Origin: Oscillibacter sp.
GTDB taxonomy: Bacteria > Bacillota > Clostridia > Oscillospirales > Oscillospiraceae
DNA length: 13,043 nucleotides
Assembly: GCA_024404295.1 (NCBI GenBank)
Contig: JAKSQE010000021.1
Location: 1 to 13,043 of the forward strand
Reading direction: 5' to 3'
The position numbers were made by a program, and so were the translations under genes. The notes under the pieces are model-generated. The model made no database searches and was not told the DNA's origin. It saw nothing but the letters and a program-made list of their open reading frames with translations. Shown here piece after piece: positions 6,301 to 13,043 of this stretch. The stretch's first letter is position 1; every line of letters begins with the position of its first letter.

Positions 6301-7897
6301 CCTGATCTCTCCTCCCCCTCATCACGATATCTACTCTATCGAGGATCTAGCACAACTGATTTATGACATGAAAAACGCCAATCGGGATGCCCGTATCAGC
6401 GTAAAGCTGGTGAGTGAGGCAGGTGTTGGCACCATTGCTGCCGGTGTTGCCAAAGCCGGCGCACAGGTAGTACTGATCTCTGGCCATGACGGTGGCACCG
6501 GTGCTGCTCCCCGCACCTCCATCTCCGGAGCAGGTCTTCCCTGGGAGTTGGGTGTTGCTGAGGCGCACCAAACCCTGATCCAAAACGGTCTTCGCTCGCA
6601 GGTGGTCATTGAAGCGGACGGCAAGCTGATGACCGGACGAGATGTAGCCATTGCTTGTATGTTGGGCGCTGAGGAATTCGGTTTTGCTACAGCCCCTCTG
6701 GTCACTATGGGCTGCTGCATGATGCGTGTATGCAATTTGGACACCTGTCCTGCCGGTATTGCCACACAAAATCCCGAGCTGCGCAAGCGGTTTGCCGGCA
6801 AACCGGAGTACGTGATCAACTTCATGTATTTTGTTGCACAGGAATTGCGGGAATTTATGGCGAAGCTGGGGATTCGCACCGTGGACGAACTTGTGGGCCG
6901 CAGTGACCTGCTGCAAGTCCGTGAAAAGCTGGTCACCCACCGCGCGGAAACGTTAGACCTCTCCGGCATTTTGCATAATCCTTATGTGGATCATGTCCCC
7001 CATTTTGATCCCAAGGACGTCTACGACTTCCATCTGGAAAATACCCTTGATGTCAGCGTACTGTTGAAGAAGCTCGGGAAAAGCCTGAAGGACAAGCGCT
7101 CCGGTTCTTTGGAGCTGACGGTCTCTTCTACGGACCGTTCGCTCGGCACGCTGTTTGGTTCGGAAATCACCCGTGTTTGCGGCGATTCCCTGCCGGAAGA
7201 CAGCTATATCATCACCTGTCACGGTGGTGGCGGTCAGTCCTTTGGTGCTTTCATTCCCAAGGGCTTAACGCTAACCTTGGAAGGTGACAGCAACGACGGC
7301 TTTGGAAAAGGTCTTTCCGGCGGCAAGCTCATTGTTTATCCTCCTAAGGGCAGCACATTCGACCCCGGTGAAAATATCATCGTTGGTAACGTGGCTCTGT
7401 ATGGTGCAACCCGCGGTAAAGCATTTATTAATGGCTGCGCTGGCGAGCGTTTCTGCGTGCGAAATTCCGGAGCCGTGGCCGTTGTGGAAGGTGTAGGCGA
7501 TCACGGATGCGAATACATGACTGGCGGCCGAGTGGTCATTTTGGGCGCAACGGGTAAAAACTTTGCGGCCGGTATGTCCGGCGGTATCGCCTATGTGCTG
7601 GACGAGAATCACGATCTTTATATGCGGCTCAATAAGGAGCAGGTGCTCATCGACACGCTAACAGAGTCTCATGATATTCAGGAATTGAAAACGCTGATCG
7701 AAGAACACGTTGCCGCCACAGGCTCTCCTCGCGGCAAGGAAATTCTGGCGGCATTCAAGTCCTATGTTTCCTGCTTCAAGAAGGTCATGCCCAAAGATTA
7801 TGACCGGATGCTTCGCTCCATTGCTCAGTATGAAGAAAAAGGCATGAGCCGCGATCAAGCAGCGATCGAAGCCTTTTACGCCAACACCAGAAATTAA
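3359..7897 (+). CDS. gltB: Glutamate synthase large (alpha) subunit
   Basis: This 1512-residue protein is the large subunit of NADPH-type glutamate synthase. It makes two glutamates from glutamine and 2-oxoglutarate in the cytoplasm with its GltD partner. The class II glutaminase domain begins with the nucleophile Cys23 (DACGIG), so 22 residues are probably removed as a propeptide. Conserved HSRFSTNT and HNGEINTIRGN segments follow near residues 227-257. The FMN and synthase domain shows YGSISQEAH and GGKSNSGEGGE near 881-911. The 3Fe-4S cysteines are Cys1119, Cys1125 and Cys1130 (C-x5-C-x4-C). The C-terminal glycine-rich repeats (GKGLSGGK, GGRVVILG, AGMSGGIAYV) form the usual beta-helix. Length and motifs are complete. 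The ATG has AAAAGGGAG upstream. The gene is transcribed from the promoter at 3231-3260 through the leader terminator, and is followed by gltD after 18 bases. Confidence 0.98.
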   Translation: MLDTHNYQVQHPLYDPRFEHDACGIGAVVDLKGQKTYQTVDDALKIVEKLEHRAGKDAAGETGDGVGLMLQIPHKLMVKAAAAEGISLGNERDYGVGVFFFPNNNLKRAQAKKMLEIIVAKEGLDFLGWRAVPTHPEVLGQKALDCMPCICQCFVKRPADCAPGLDFDRKLYVIRRAFEQSNINTYIPSFSSRTIVYKGMFLVGQLRKFYADLTDPDCESAIALVHSRFSTNTNPSWERAHPNRYILHNGEINTIRGNVDRMLAREESMSSAILEKDMDKILPVVDQSGSDSAMLDNTLEFLLMSGIELPQAVMMTIPEPWANDKKMKRAKRDFYHYYATMMEPWDGPAAIVFSDGDTVGAVLDRNGLRPCRWYLTDDDRLIVSSEVGVLDIPAEKIVKKSRLQPGKMLLADLREGRLVDDEEIKRRYASKQPYGEWLDAHLVYLKDLPIPNKRVESHSQEVRDRLYKAFGYTYEEIKDSILPMARDGVEPTNAMGVDTPLAVLSEHHQPLFNYFKQLFAQVTNPPMDAIREEIVTDTTVYVGSSGNLLEEKAENCTVLQIRNPILTSVDLMKLRYMDRPGFHVETISLLYYKGMPLEAAVDQLYVNCDRAYRKGANILILSDRGVDENHVAIPSLLAVSALEQYLVRTKKRTAVSMILESAEPRDVHHFATLLGYGAQAINPYLAQECVEELVTLGLLDKDSGAAVSDYNSAILHGIVKIASKMGISTIQSYQSAQIFECVGINKAVIDKYFTNTTSRVGGVGLEEIGEGVEWNHNQAFDPLGLGFDTTLDSTGSHKMRSGPDKEDHMYNPKTILLLQKATREGSYDVFKEYTAQVDSADKPHTLRGLLDFRFAQDGGISIDEVERVESIVKRFKTGAMSYGSISQEAHECMAIAMNRIGGKSNSGEGGEATERLHDERCSAIKQIASGRFGVTSEYLNSAQEIQIKMAQGAKPGEGGHLPGKKVYPWIAKTRYSTPGVSLISPPPHHDIYSIEDLAQLIYDMKNANRDARISVKLVSEAGVGTIAAGVAKAGAQVVLISGHDGGTGAAPRTSISGAGLPWELGVAEAHQTLIQNGLRSQVVIEADGKLMTGRDVAIACMLGAEEFGFATAPLVTMGCCMMRVCNLDTCPAGIATQNPELRKRFAGKPEYVINFMYFVAQELREFMAKLGIRTVDELVGRSDLLQVREKLVTHRAETLDLSGILHNPYVDHVPHFDPKDVYDFHLENTLDVSVLLKKLGKSLKDKRSGSLELTVSSTDRSLGTLFGSEITRVCGDSLPEDSYIITCHGGGGQSFGAFIPKGLTLTLEGDSNDGFGKGLSGGKLIVYPPKGSTFDPGENIIVGNVALYGATRGKAFINGCAGERFCVRNSGAVAVVEGVGDHGCEYMTGGRVVILGATGKNFAAGMSGGIAYVLDENHDLYMRLNKEQVLIDTLTESHDIQELKTLIEEHVAATGSPRGKEILAAFKSYVSCFKKVMPKDYDRMLRSIAQYEEKGMSRDQAAIEAFYANTRN

Positions 7898-7915
7898 GAA
7901 AGGAGAGCAATCATT

Positions 7916-9319
7916 ATGGGAAAAACCACTGGATTTTTAGACTATGAGAGAACCAATGACCCCAACCGTCCCCCGGAAGAACGAGTCCACGACTGGAATG
8001 AATTCCATCTTGCTCTCCCCAATACTCAACGGATGGAACAGGGTGGTCGCTGCATGAATTGCGGTGTACCGTTTTGCCAGACCGGCATGATATATGAGGG
8101 CAGCACCTTTGGTTGCCCTCTGCATAACCTAATTCCCGAATGGAACGACTCTGTATTCACCGGCAATTTGTCCCACGCACTGGCTCGATTGCTGAAAACA
8201 AACAATTTCCCCGAGTTCACCGGTCGTGTTTGTCCTGCTCCCTGTGAAAAGGCCTGCATCTGCGGCATTTATGGGGACAGCGTCACCGTACGAGACAATG
8301 AGCGCAGTATCATCGAAGCGGGCTTTTCGTCTCACGAGATGAAGCGCCGTCGTCCTCCTCAGTGGTCCGGCAAGAAGGTCTGTGTGGTTGGTTCCGGCCC
8401 GGCAGGTCTGGCTGTTGCCGACCAGTTGAATCACCGTGGTCATTCCGTTACCGTGGTGGAACGAGAAGCCCATGTAGGCGGCCTACTGACCTATGGTATC
8501 CCCAACATGAAGTTACCAAAAGACGTGGTAAAACGCCGTGTCGATCTAATGACGGATGAAGGTGTCAGCTTCGTCACCGGAGTGGACGCTTCCGTCCCAA
8601 AGACTGCACAGCGTCTGGTGTCCGAGTATGACGCGGTAGTACTGTGCTGCGGTGCGGAAACTCCCCGTTCCCTGGGTCTTGATACCAAAGGGATTTCCGG
8701 CGTGTATTACGGCACAGAGTATTTGAAAGCCGCTGTAGAACGGCATATTTTCAAGCGACAGGACATTACCATTCCCACCGCCGAAGGCCGTGATGTGGTC
8801 ATCATTGGCACAGGCGATACCGCAAGCGATTGCGTCGCAACGGCTCTGAGACAATCCGCCAAATCTGTCACCCAGTTGGTTCGCCGTCCCAAGAGCGATT
8901 ATGTGGACAAAGACGGTATGCTTCCTCTGGATTATGCCCACGAGGAAGCCGTCTCTGTCCTCGGCATGGATCCGCGTCGTTTTGGTGTTCAGGTAAAGAG
9001 CCTTGTATCTGCGGATGACGGAACCCTCACCGGCATTGTCACCACCGATGGGGATACCATTCCCTGTGGACTGCTCATTGCCGCCACAGGCTTTTCCGGC
9101 TGCGACTCGAAAGTCTGCAAGGCGTTTGGCGTAGAAGCCGGCAAAACCGTGCAGACCGAAAAAGGCAGTTTTGCCACCAATGTGGAAAAGGTCTTTACCG
9201 CCGGTGATATGCACCGTGGTCAGTCCCTTGTGGTGTGGGCGATTGCGGAGGGGCGCGCTGCCGCTGCAGAGGTGGACGAATATCTGATTGGCTACACGAA
9301 TCTGGTTCGCCCGATGTAA
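7916..9319 (+). CDS. gltD: Glutamate synthase small (beta) subunit
   Basis: This 467-residue flavoprotein passes electrons from NADPH to the large subunit. Cysteines for two 4Fe-4S clusters lie in the N-terminal part: Cys46, 49, 54 and 67, then Cys106, 110, 114 and 116. An FAD dinucleotide motif (VVGSGPAG, 157-164), a GGLLTYGIPNMKLPK stretch (188-202), an NADPH motif (IGTGDTASD, 297-305) and the closing FAD motif (TAGDMHRGQS, 428-437) are all present. Length is normal for the family. The gene starts 18 bases after gltB, with AAAGGAG 10 bases before the ATG, so the two form an operon and should be made together. I see no clear terminator right after it, so some transcripts could run on into the amt leader. 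Confidence 0.97.
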   Translation: MGKTTGFLDYERTNDPNRPPEERVHDWNEFHLALPNTQRMEQGGRCMNCGVPFCQTGMIYEGSTFGCPLHNLIPEWNDSVFTGNLSHALARLLKTNNFPEFTGRVCPAPCEKACICGIYGDSVTVRDNERSIIEAGFSSHEMKRRRPPQWSGKKVCVVGSGPAGLAVADQLNHRGHSVTVVEREAHVGGLLTYGIPNMKLPKDVVKRRVDLMTDEGVSFVTGVDASVPKTAQRLVSEYDAVVLCCGAETPRSLGLDTKGISGVYYGTEYLKAAVERHIFKRQDITIPTAEGRDVVIIGTGDTASDCVATALRQSAKSVTQLVRRPKSDYVDKDGMLPLDYAHEEAVSVLGMDPRRFGVQVKSLVSADDGTLTGIVTTDGDTIPCGLLIAATGFSGCDSKVCKAFGVEAGKTVQTEKGSFATNVEKVFTAGDMHRGQSLVVWAIAEGRAAAAEVDEYLIGYTNLVRPM

Positions 9320-9397
9320 CGGATCTGCTTGTGCAATCTCTATAATATATTTAGAACTTTTTAGTCAGAACGGCAGAAATCTTGGAAAAAACGCCCA

Positions 9398-9426
9398 TTG
9401 ACGCAGAAGCTATCCCGTGATAAAGT
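9398..9426 (+). promoter_or_regulatory. Sigma-A promoter candidate for amt
   Basis: TTGACG (9398-9403, 5 of 6) and TAAAGT (9421-9426, 4 of 6) are 17 bases apart. Transcription would start near 9433, giving a leader of about 150 bases holding the structured attenuator. The stretch 9320-9397 between gltD and this promoter shows only AT-rich sequence without a convincing element. Confidence 0.6.
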
Positions 9427-9442
9427 CATGATAACGACAAGG

Positions 9443-9478
9443 CAAGGACGCCTGAGAGTTTTCTCTCGGGTGTCCTTG
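9443..9478 (+). other. 5' leader hairpin of amt (arms 1 and 2)
   Basis: Arm 1 (9443-9458) and arm 2 (9463-9478) form a continuous 16-bp stem with two G-U pairs and a TTTT loop. It forms first during transcription and occupies arm 2, leaving arm 3 free for the terminator. An upstream GACAAGG (9436-9442) can also pair with the end of arm 2 by slippage. The T-poor sequence after it (TTTCCGTTT) makes it an unlikely terminator on its own. Confidence 0.8.
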
Positions 9479-9521
9479 TTTCCGTTTCCGGAAAAATTCC
9501 GGGGAAGGAGACAAGGACACC
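9469..9521 (+). promoter_or_regulatory. Predicted antiterminator of the amt leader (arms 2 and 3)
   Basis: Arm 2 (9469-9480) can pair with arm 3 (9510-9521) through 11 Watson-Crick pairs and one G-U pair. The enclosed sequence contains a small hairpin (CCGGAA, AAA loop, TTCCGG at 9488-9502, extendable by weaker pairs to 9485-9505). This fold excludes both the 5' hairpin and the terminator, so it would allow transcription into amt. What stabilises it is unknown. Confidence 0.6.
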
Positions 9522-9569
9522 GTCAGAGGGGAAGATCTCTGCATGGTGTCCTTGTCGTTTTTTGTTTTT
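9510..9569 (+). terminator. Leader terminator (attenuator) of amt (arms 3 and 4)
   Basis: A perfect 12-bp stem pairs GACAAGGACACC (9510-9521) with GGTGTCCTTGTC (9545-9556). An inner CAGAG/CTCTG helix extends it. GTTTTTTGTTTTT follows (9557-9569), ending right at the ribosome site of amt. It lies downstream of the likely promoter and 12 bases before the amt ATG, so it must be overcome for expression. Confidence 0.9.
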
Positions 9570-9575
9570 AGGAGG
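9570..9575 (+). promoter_or_regulatory. Ribosome binding site deciding the amt start
   Basis: A full AGGAGG lies 6 bases before the ATG at 9582. An in-frame ATG at 9543 would add 13 residues, but it lies inside the terminator stem and has no ribosome site. The 9582 start also gives the normal Amt N-terminus. Confidence 0.9.
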
Positions 9576-9581
9576 GATTTT

Positions 9582-11288
9582 ATGTATTCATCTGTCAACA
9601 CACTGTGGGTTCTGTTAGGTGCCGCACTGGTCTTCCTAATGCAGGCAGGTTTCGCCATGTGCGAAGCAGGCTTCACCCGTGCTAAGAACACCGGTAACAT
9701 CCTGATGAAGAACCTGATGGACTTCTGTATCGGCACGCCAACCTACTGGATCCTGGGCTTTGGCCTTATGTTTGCCAGCTCCGGTGCTATCATTGGTGGC
9801 TTTGATCCGTTTGTTTTGGGCGATTATTCCGCCATTCTGCCTGCCGGTGTGCCGCTGTTCGCCTATCTGATTTTCCAGACGGTGTTCTGCGCTACTTCCG
9901 CAACGATCGTTTCCGGCTCCATGGCAGAGCGCACGAAGTTCCTGTCCTACTGCCTGTATTCCTTCTGCATCTCCGCTTTTATCTATCCTATTTCCGGTCA
10001 TTGGATCTGGGGCGGCGGTTGGCTGGCACAGATGGGTTTCCACGATTTTGCAGGCTCTACCGCTGTTCACATGGTTGGCGGTGTCTGCGCCTGCATTGGT
10101 GCTTATATTCTCGGTCCCCGTATCGGCAAGTACGATAAGGACGGCAAGCCCCGTGCGATCTTAGGTCACAACCTGTCCTTGGGTGCTTTGGGTGTATTTA
10201 TTCTGTGGTTCTGCTGGTTTGGCTTCAACGGCTGCTCCACCGTTGCCATGGAGGGTGATGACGTGCTGGTCAGCGCAGGCCTGATCTTCGTGACGACCAA
10301 TATGGCTCCCGCCGTTGCCAGCATCGTTACCATGGTCTATACCTGGATCCGCTACAAAAAGCCCGATGTCGGCATGACCCTCAATGCTGCTTTGGCTGGT
10401 CTGGTAGCCATTACCGCCGGTTGCGATGTGGTCACTCCCGCCGGTGCAGCTATCATCGGCATCTGCGCTGGTTTGATCCTGCCCATCTCCATCAACTTCT
10501 TTGACAGTGTTGTCAAGATTGATGACCCTGTGGGTGCTATCTCTGTTCACGGCGTCTGCGGTGCCATGGGTACATTGCTCACCGGATTGTTCTCCACCTC
10601 TGAAGGTCTGTTCTATGGCCACGGAGCCCACTTCTTCCTGGTGCAGTGCATCGGTGTGTTCAGCACGATCGTCTGGGCCGTTGTCACCATCACCATCGTG
10701 TTCCTGGTCATCAAGCATACCATTGGTCTGCGCGTCTCTGCTGAGGAGGAGCTGAAAGGTCTGGATGTCACGGAGCACGGCCTGCCCACTGCTTACGGCG
10801 GCTTTACCTTTGCCTATGACGATACACCCTTTGACAACGCTCTGGTCACCGGTGACGTTCCTGCCGGCGAAGCCATTCCTGTGGAGTTTGCCCCCGTCTC
10901 TGCAGAGCAGACTTCTTCCGATGGTGTGAAGATCACCAAGATCGACATTCTCTGCAAGATGGAGCGCTTCGACGCACTGAAGAAAGCCATGTTCGATATC
11001 GGCATTACCGGCATGACTGCCACCAACATTATGGGCTGCGGCGAACAGCACGGCAACGTAGAAGGCTACTTCCGTGGTGCCAAGGTGGAAGCAACGATGC
11101 TGCCTCGCCTGCAGGTCTCTATCGTGGTCTGCAAGCTGCCGGTCTCTCTGGTGGTCAACACCGCTAAGAAGGTTTTGTATACCGGCCACTATGGCGATGG
11201 CAAGATCTTCATCTCCAATGTGGAAAATGTCGTGAAAGTCCGTACGGGCGAACAAGGCTATGATGCCTTGCAGGACGATATAAAATAA
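9582..11288 (+). CDS. amt: Ammonium channel (Amt) fused to a C-terminal PII domain
   Basis: This 568-residue fusion has an Amt/Mep/Rh channel (about 1-400, around 11 membrane helices) and a complete PII domain (about 448-560). In the channel, the twin histidines His163 and His323, Asp155 in the DFAGSTAVHMVGG signature, Trp143, Trp212, Phe102 and Phe215 match the AmtB pore residues, so it should conduct ammonium across the cell membrane. The PII part has the T-loop (about 487-505), the B-loop signature TGHYGDGKIF (534-543) and the closing VRTGE motif. By alignment with E. coli GlnK, the pore-plugging Arg47 is kept (Arg498), but the uridylylation Tyr51 is Val502, Tyr46 is Phe497 and the 2-oxoglutarate ligand Lys58 is Arg509. 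The T-loop is one residue longer. A polar linker of about 60 residues joins the domains. Tethering implies local control of the channel. The gene follows gltBD and has its own attenuated leader. Confidence 0.96.
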   Translation: MYSSVNTLWVLLGAALVFLMQAGFAMCEAGFTRAKNTGNILMKNLMDFCIGTPTYWILGFGLMFASSGAIIGGFDPFVLGDYSAILPAGVPLFAYLIFQTVFCATSATIVSGSMAERTKFLSYCLYSFCISAFIYPISGHWIWGGGWLAQMGFHDFAGSTAVHMVGGVCACIGAYILGPRIGKYDKDGKPRAILGHNLSLGALGVFILWFCWFGFNGCSTVAMEGDDVLVSAGLIFVTTNMAPAVASIVTMVYTWIRYKKPDVGMTLNAALAGLVAITAGCDVVTPAGAAIIGICAGLILPISINFFDSVVKIDDPVGAISVHGVCGAMGTLLTGLFSTSEGLFYGHGAHFFLVQCIGVFSTIVWAVVTITIVFLVIKHTIGLRVSAEEELKGLDVTEHGLPTAYGGFTFAYDDTPFDNALVTGDVPAGEAIPVEFAPVSAEQTSSDGVKITKIDILCKMERFDALKKAMFDIGITGMTATNIMGCGEQHGNVEGYFRGAKVEATMLPRLQVSIVVCKLPVSLVVNTAKKVLYTGHYGDGKIFISNVENVVKVRTGEQGYDALQDDIK

Positions 11289-11304
11289 GTTCTCCCTTCC
11301 ATTT

Positions 11305-11340
11305 GAGGCGGTCAGCATATGCTGGCCGGCTCTTTATATT
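11305..11340 (+). terminator. Terminator after amt
   Basis: GAG-G-CGGTCAGC and GCTGGCCG-G-CTC (11305-11332) form 8 + 3 pairs with one T-G pair, one G-G mismatch and an ATAT loop. TTTATATT follows. It begins 16 bases after the amt stop. The wobble pairing favours the plus strand. The T-run is short, so efficiency is uncertain. Confidence 0.65.
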
Positions 11341-11379
11341 AGAAACAACCCAGTCCGATACAATATCGGGCTGGGTTGT
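11341..11379 (-). terminator. Probable dnaE terminator hairpin
   Basis: A 16-position stem (11345-11360 with 11364-11379) has a 3-base loop. On the minus strand it contains one A-C mismatch and is followed by TTTCTAAT, and it lies 14 bases after the dnaE stop. In plus-strand RNA the mismatch becomes G-U, but no T-run follows, so it may also act as a 3' stabilising hairpin for amt mRNA. Confidence 0.58.
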
Positions 11380-11393
11380 AATGCTCACCTATT

Positions 11394-13043
11394 TTATTTG
11401 ACTACGACATTTTCATCTCCCAGAGTCTCTTGCGCCTCCTTGATCAGAGCCTGATGCAAAAGGATCTGTGTGGCATACACTTTCCGTGTGTCAGCCATGA
11501 CCATCTTCACCGGCGTTTTTCCGGGAAACATTTGAAACACAAGCTTCATATGTCGAACGGTCGGATCATCGATACTCGGAAATTTCAAAAACAGTGTTTC
11601 CCCTGCAACTGCCTTTTCTACCGGCGGTTTAGAAGCGCCCTCTTTCGGCAAACCGCCTTCGATGGTGGAAATGGGATATACCGTGTCGCACATGATTTGC
11701 GGTGCCTTCTCGTCGCGCACCGACAAACGGCCTTTCACTACCACCGGCGTATTTTCTTTCAAATATGCACCGCAACGTTCCAAGGTACGACTGAAGCAGA
11801 GCAGCTCTATGGGAGCCGTATCGTCTTCTACGACCACATAAGCCATCAGACTGTTGTTCTTCGTGGTTTTGGTCTTACTGGACGTTACCACACCGGCAAC
11901 GGTAATGTTCTGGCCATCCGCAAAACGGGTGGGGCCTCCCTCCTGGCCGAAATCTTCCAGAATATGAGCAATACTGGGCGCTCCGATTTTACGCACCGTA
12001 TCTCGGTAGGCATCCATGGGGTGTCCGGAGAGGTAAAGCCCTGTGGTCTCCTTCTCCATCAGCATCAATTCCTGTGCGCTGAACTCTGCAATATCCGGCA
12101 GGTCAATTTCCTTTACAGCGACTGCAGTATCAGAGTTCATGGAGAAAAAGTCGATCTGCCCCGCCAGATTCTGGCGCTGCTGATTTGCAATGTCATCCAT
12201 GACCGTCTCAAACACCTGGCACAGCTGAGAACGCTTTGCACCCAGAGAATCAAAGGCACCGGAGCGAATCAGATTTTCTACCGCACGCTTATTCATATCA
12301 CTGCCCTGCATACGGGTGCAGAAGTCATAGAGCGAAGTAAACGTTCCATTCATTTCCCGTTCCCGCATAACAGATTGAATAAACCCACGGCCGATATTCT
12401 TGATCGCCACCAGTCCGAAGCGGATGCCGCCTTCCTCTACCGTAAAGCGGTCAGAAGATGCATTGATATCCGGCGGCAGCAGGGGGATCTTGCAATCCTT
12501 ACACTCGTTAATATAACCAGCAACCTTTTCGGAATTATCCAAAATAGAGGTCAGCAGGGCTGCCATATAAGCTTTTGTATAATGGCATTTGAACCATGCC
12601 GTTTGATAGGCCACCACCGCATACGCCACAGCATGGGCTTTATTAAAGGCATAGTTTGCAAAATCGTAGATTTCCTGATAGATGGATTCCGCCGTTGCTT
12701 CCGGAATACCGTTGGCCACACAGCCGCAAATGCCACGCTCGCTGTCTCCGTGAATGAAAGCGTCCTTTTCCTTCTGGATCTGCGCCGCTTTCTTCTTTGA
12801 TATAGCGCGGCGCACCATGTCTGCCTGACCCAGAGAATAGCCGCCTAACTGCTGGAAAATCTGGATCACCTGCTCCTGATACACAATACAGCCATAAGTA
12901 ATGGACAGGATCGGCTCCAGGCTGGGGTGCTTATAAGAGATCAAGTTTGGATTTTGCTTGCAGGCAATAAACCGCGGAATGGAATCCATGGGGCCGGGGC
13001 GATACAGCGCAATAATAGCGGTCAAATCCCCCACATGTTGGGG
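11394..13043 (-). CDS. dnaE: DNA polymerase III alpha subunit, C-terminal part (partial)
   Basis: The reading frame is open to the window edge and shows 549 residues of the C-terminal part of a replicative polymerase. Visible residues 12-19 are ALYRPGPM, followed by YQEQV and ADMVRRAISKKK (the finger and palm region), FNKAHAVAYAVVAYQT, LPPDINASS, a helix-hairpin-helix-like stretch (about 217-229), SGAFDSLG, LYLSGHP and an OB-fold (about 380-458). A short domain like the tau-binding end closes the protein. The order matches E. coli DnaE closely, so this is the DnaE rather than the PolC type. The PHP domain and at least two of the catalytic aspartates lie upstream, outside the window. A GTG at 13034 is not the start, because the frame continues upstream with Pro-Gln-His. 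The gene converges with amt. Confidence 0.97.
   Translation of the reverse strand, partial: PQHVGDLTAIIALYRPGPMDSIPRFIACKQNPNLISYKHPSLEPILSITYGCIVYQEQVIQIFQQLGGYSLGQADMVRRAISKKKAAQIQKEKDAFIHGDSERGICGCVANGIPEATAESIYQEIYDFANYAFNKAHAVAYAVVAYQTAWFKCHYTKAYMAALLTSILDNSEKVAGYINECKDCKIPLLPPDINASSDRFTVEEGGIRFGLVAIKNIGRGFIQSVMREREMNGTFTSLYDFCTRMQGSDMNKRAVENLIRSGAFDSLGAKRSQLCQVFETVMDDIANQQRQNLAGQIDFFSMNSDTAVAVKEIDLPDIAEFSAQELMLMEKETTGLYLSGHPMDAYRDTVRKIGAPSIAHILEDFGQEGGPTRFADGQNITVAGVVTSSKTKTTKNNSLMAYVVVEDDTAPIELLCFSRTLERCGAYLKENTPVVVKGRLSVRDEKAPQIMCDTVYPISTIEGGLPKEGASKPPVEKAVAGETLFLKFPSIDDPTVRHMKLVFQMFPGKTPVKMVMADTRKVYATQILLHQALIKEAQETLGDENVVVK

Noticed and set aside
9341..9346. TATAAT downstream of gltD as a promoter -10 box
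   Set aside because: No -35-like hexamer lies 16 to 18 bases upstream (only AACGGA or similar), and the region is generally AT-rich.
9443..9487. The 16-bp amt leader hairpin as a gltD terminator
   Set aside because: It is followed by TTTCCGTTT rather than a T-run and lies after the likely amt promoter. Its arms fit an anti-antiterminator role better.
9433..9569. ANTAR-type dual hexaloop hairpins in the amt leader
   Set aside because: The only six-base loop I can build is GGAAGA in the terminator apex. It lacks the expected A at position 1 and G at position 4, and no partner hairpin is present.
10161..11318. 385-residue open frame on the minus strand opposite amt
   Set aside because: It is a shadow of amt: no recognisable domain, repetitive polar composition, and no independent ribosome site support.
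11430..12800. 456-residue open frame on the plus strand opposite dnaE
   Set aside because: It mirrors dnaE codons, has no recognisable family, and the dnaE reading is unambiguous.
13032..13034. GTG as the start of the minus-strand gene at the right edge
   Set aside because: The frame continues upstream to the window edge and the sequence corresponds to the interior of DnaE, so the gene is cut by the window.

Overview
The window looks like chromosomal DNA from an endospore-forming member of the Clostridia (Bacillota), probably near the Oscillospiraceae/Ruminococcaceae. The signs are the start of a spoIIIA sporulation operon, a DUF4364-type protein, strong AGGAGG ribosome sites, sigma-A promoters with near-consensus boxes, and an ammonium transporter fused to a PII domain. 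I see no mobile element, CRISPR array, tRNA or rRNA. Species assignment is inference only.

Left part (1-2372, minus strand): spoIIIAA and spoIIIAB overlap and begin the spoIIIA operon, which runs off the left edge, possibly with the first codons of spoIIIAC. Upstream lies a 280-residue cysteine-rich protein of unknown function with its own terminator. A sigma-E-like promoter for spoIIIAA sits immediately after that terminator. A divergent intergenic region (2373-2542) holds a sigma-K-like promoter candidate for the cysteine-rich gene, two inverted repeats and a sigma-A promoter for the DUF4364-type gene (2543-3073).

Centre (3074-11288, plus strand): a nitrogen-assimilation block. gltB and gltD encode the two subunits of NADPH-dependent glutamate synthase. 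They are followed by amt, an ammonium channel with a C-terminal PII signalling domain. Together these import ammonium, sense nitrogen status and make glutamate from 2-oxoglutarate and glutamine; glutamine synthetase is not in the window. Both gltB and amt have a promoter followed by an intrinsic terminator before the start codon, so both appear to be controlled by premature termination. The amt leader is the most striking non-coding element: four complementary arms can form either a 5' hairpin plus terminator, or an antiterminator that excludes both.

Right part (11305-13043): a convergent terminator region, then the 3' part of dnaE (replicative DNA polymerase III alpha subunit) on the minus strand, cut by the window edge. 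No stretch longer than 300 bases lacks a gene.
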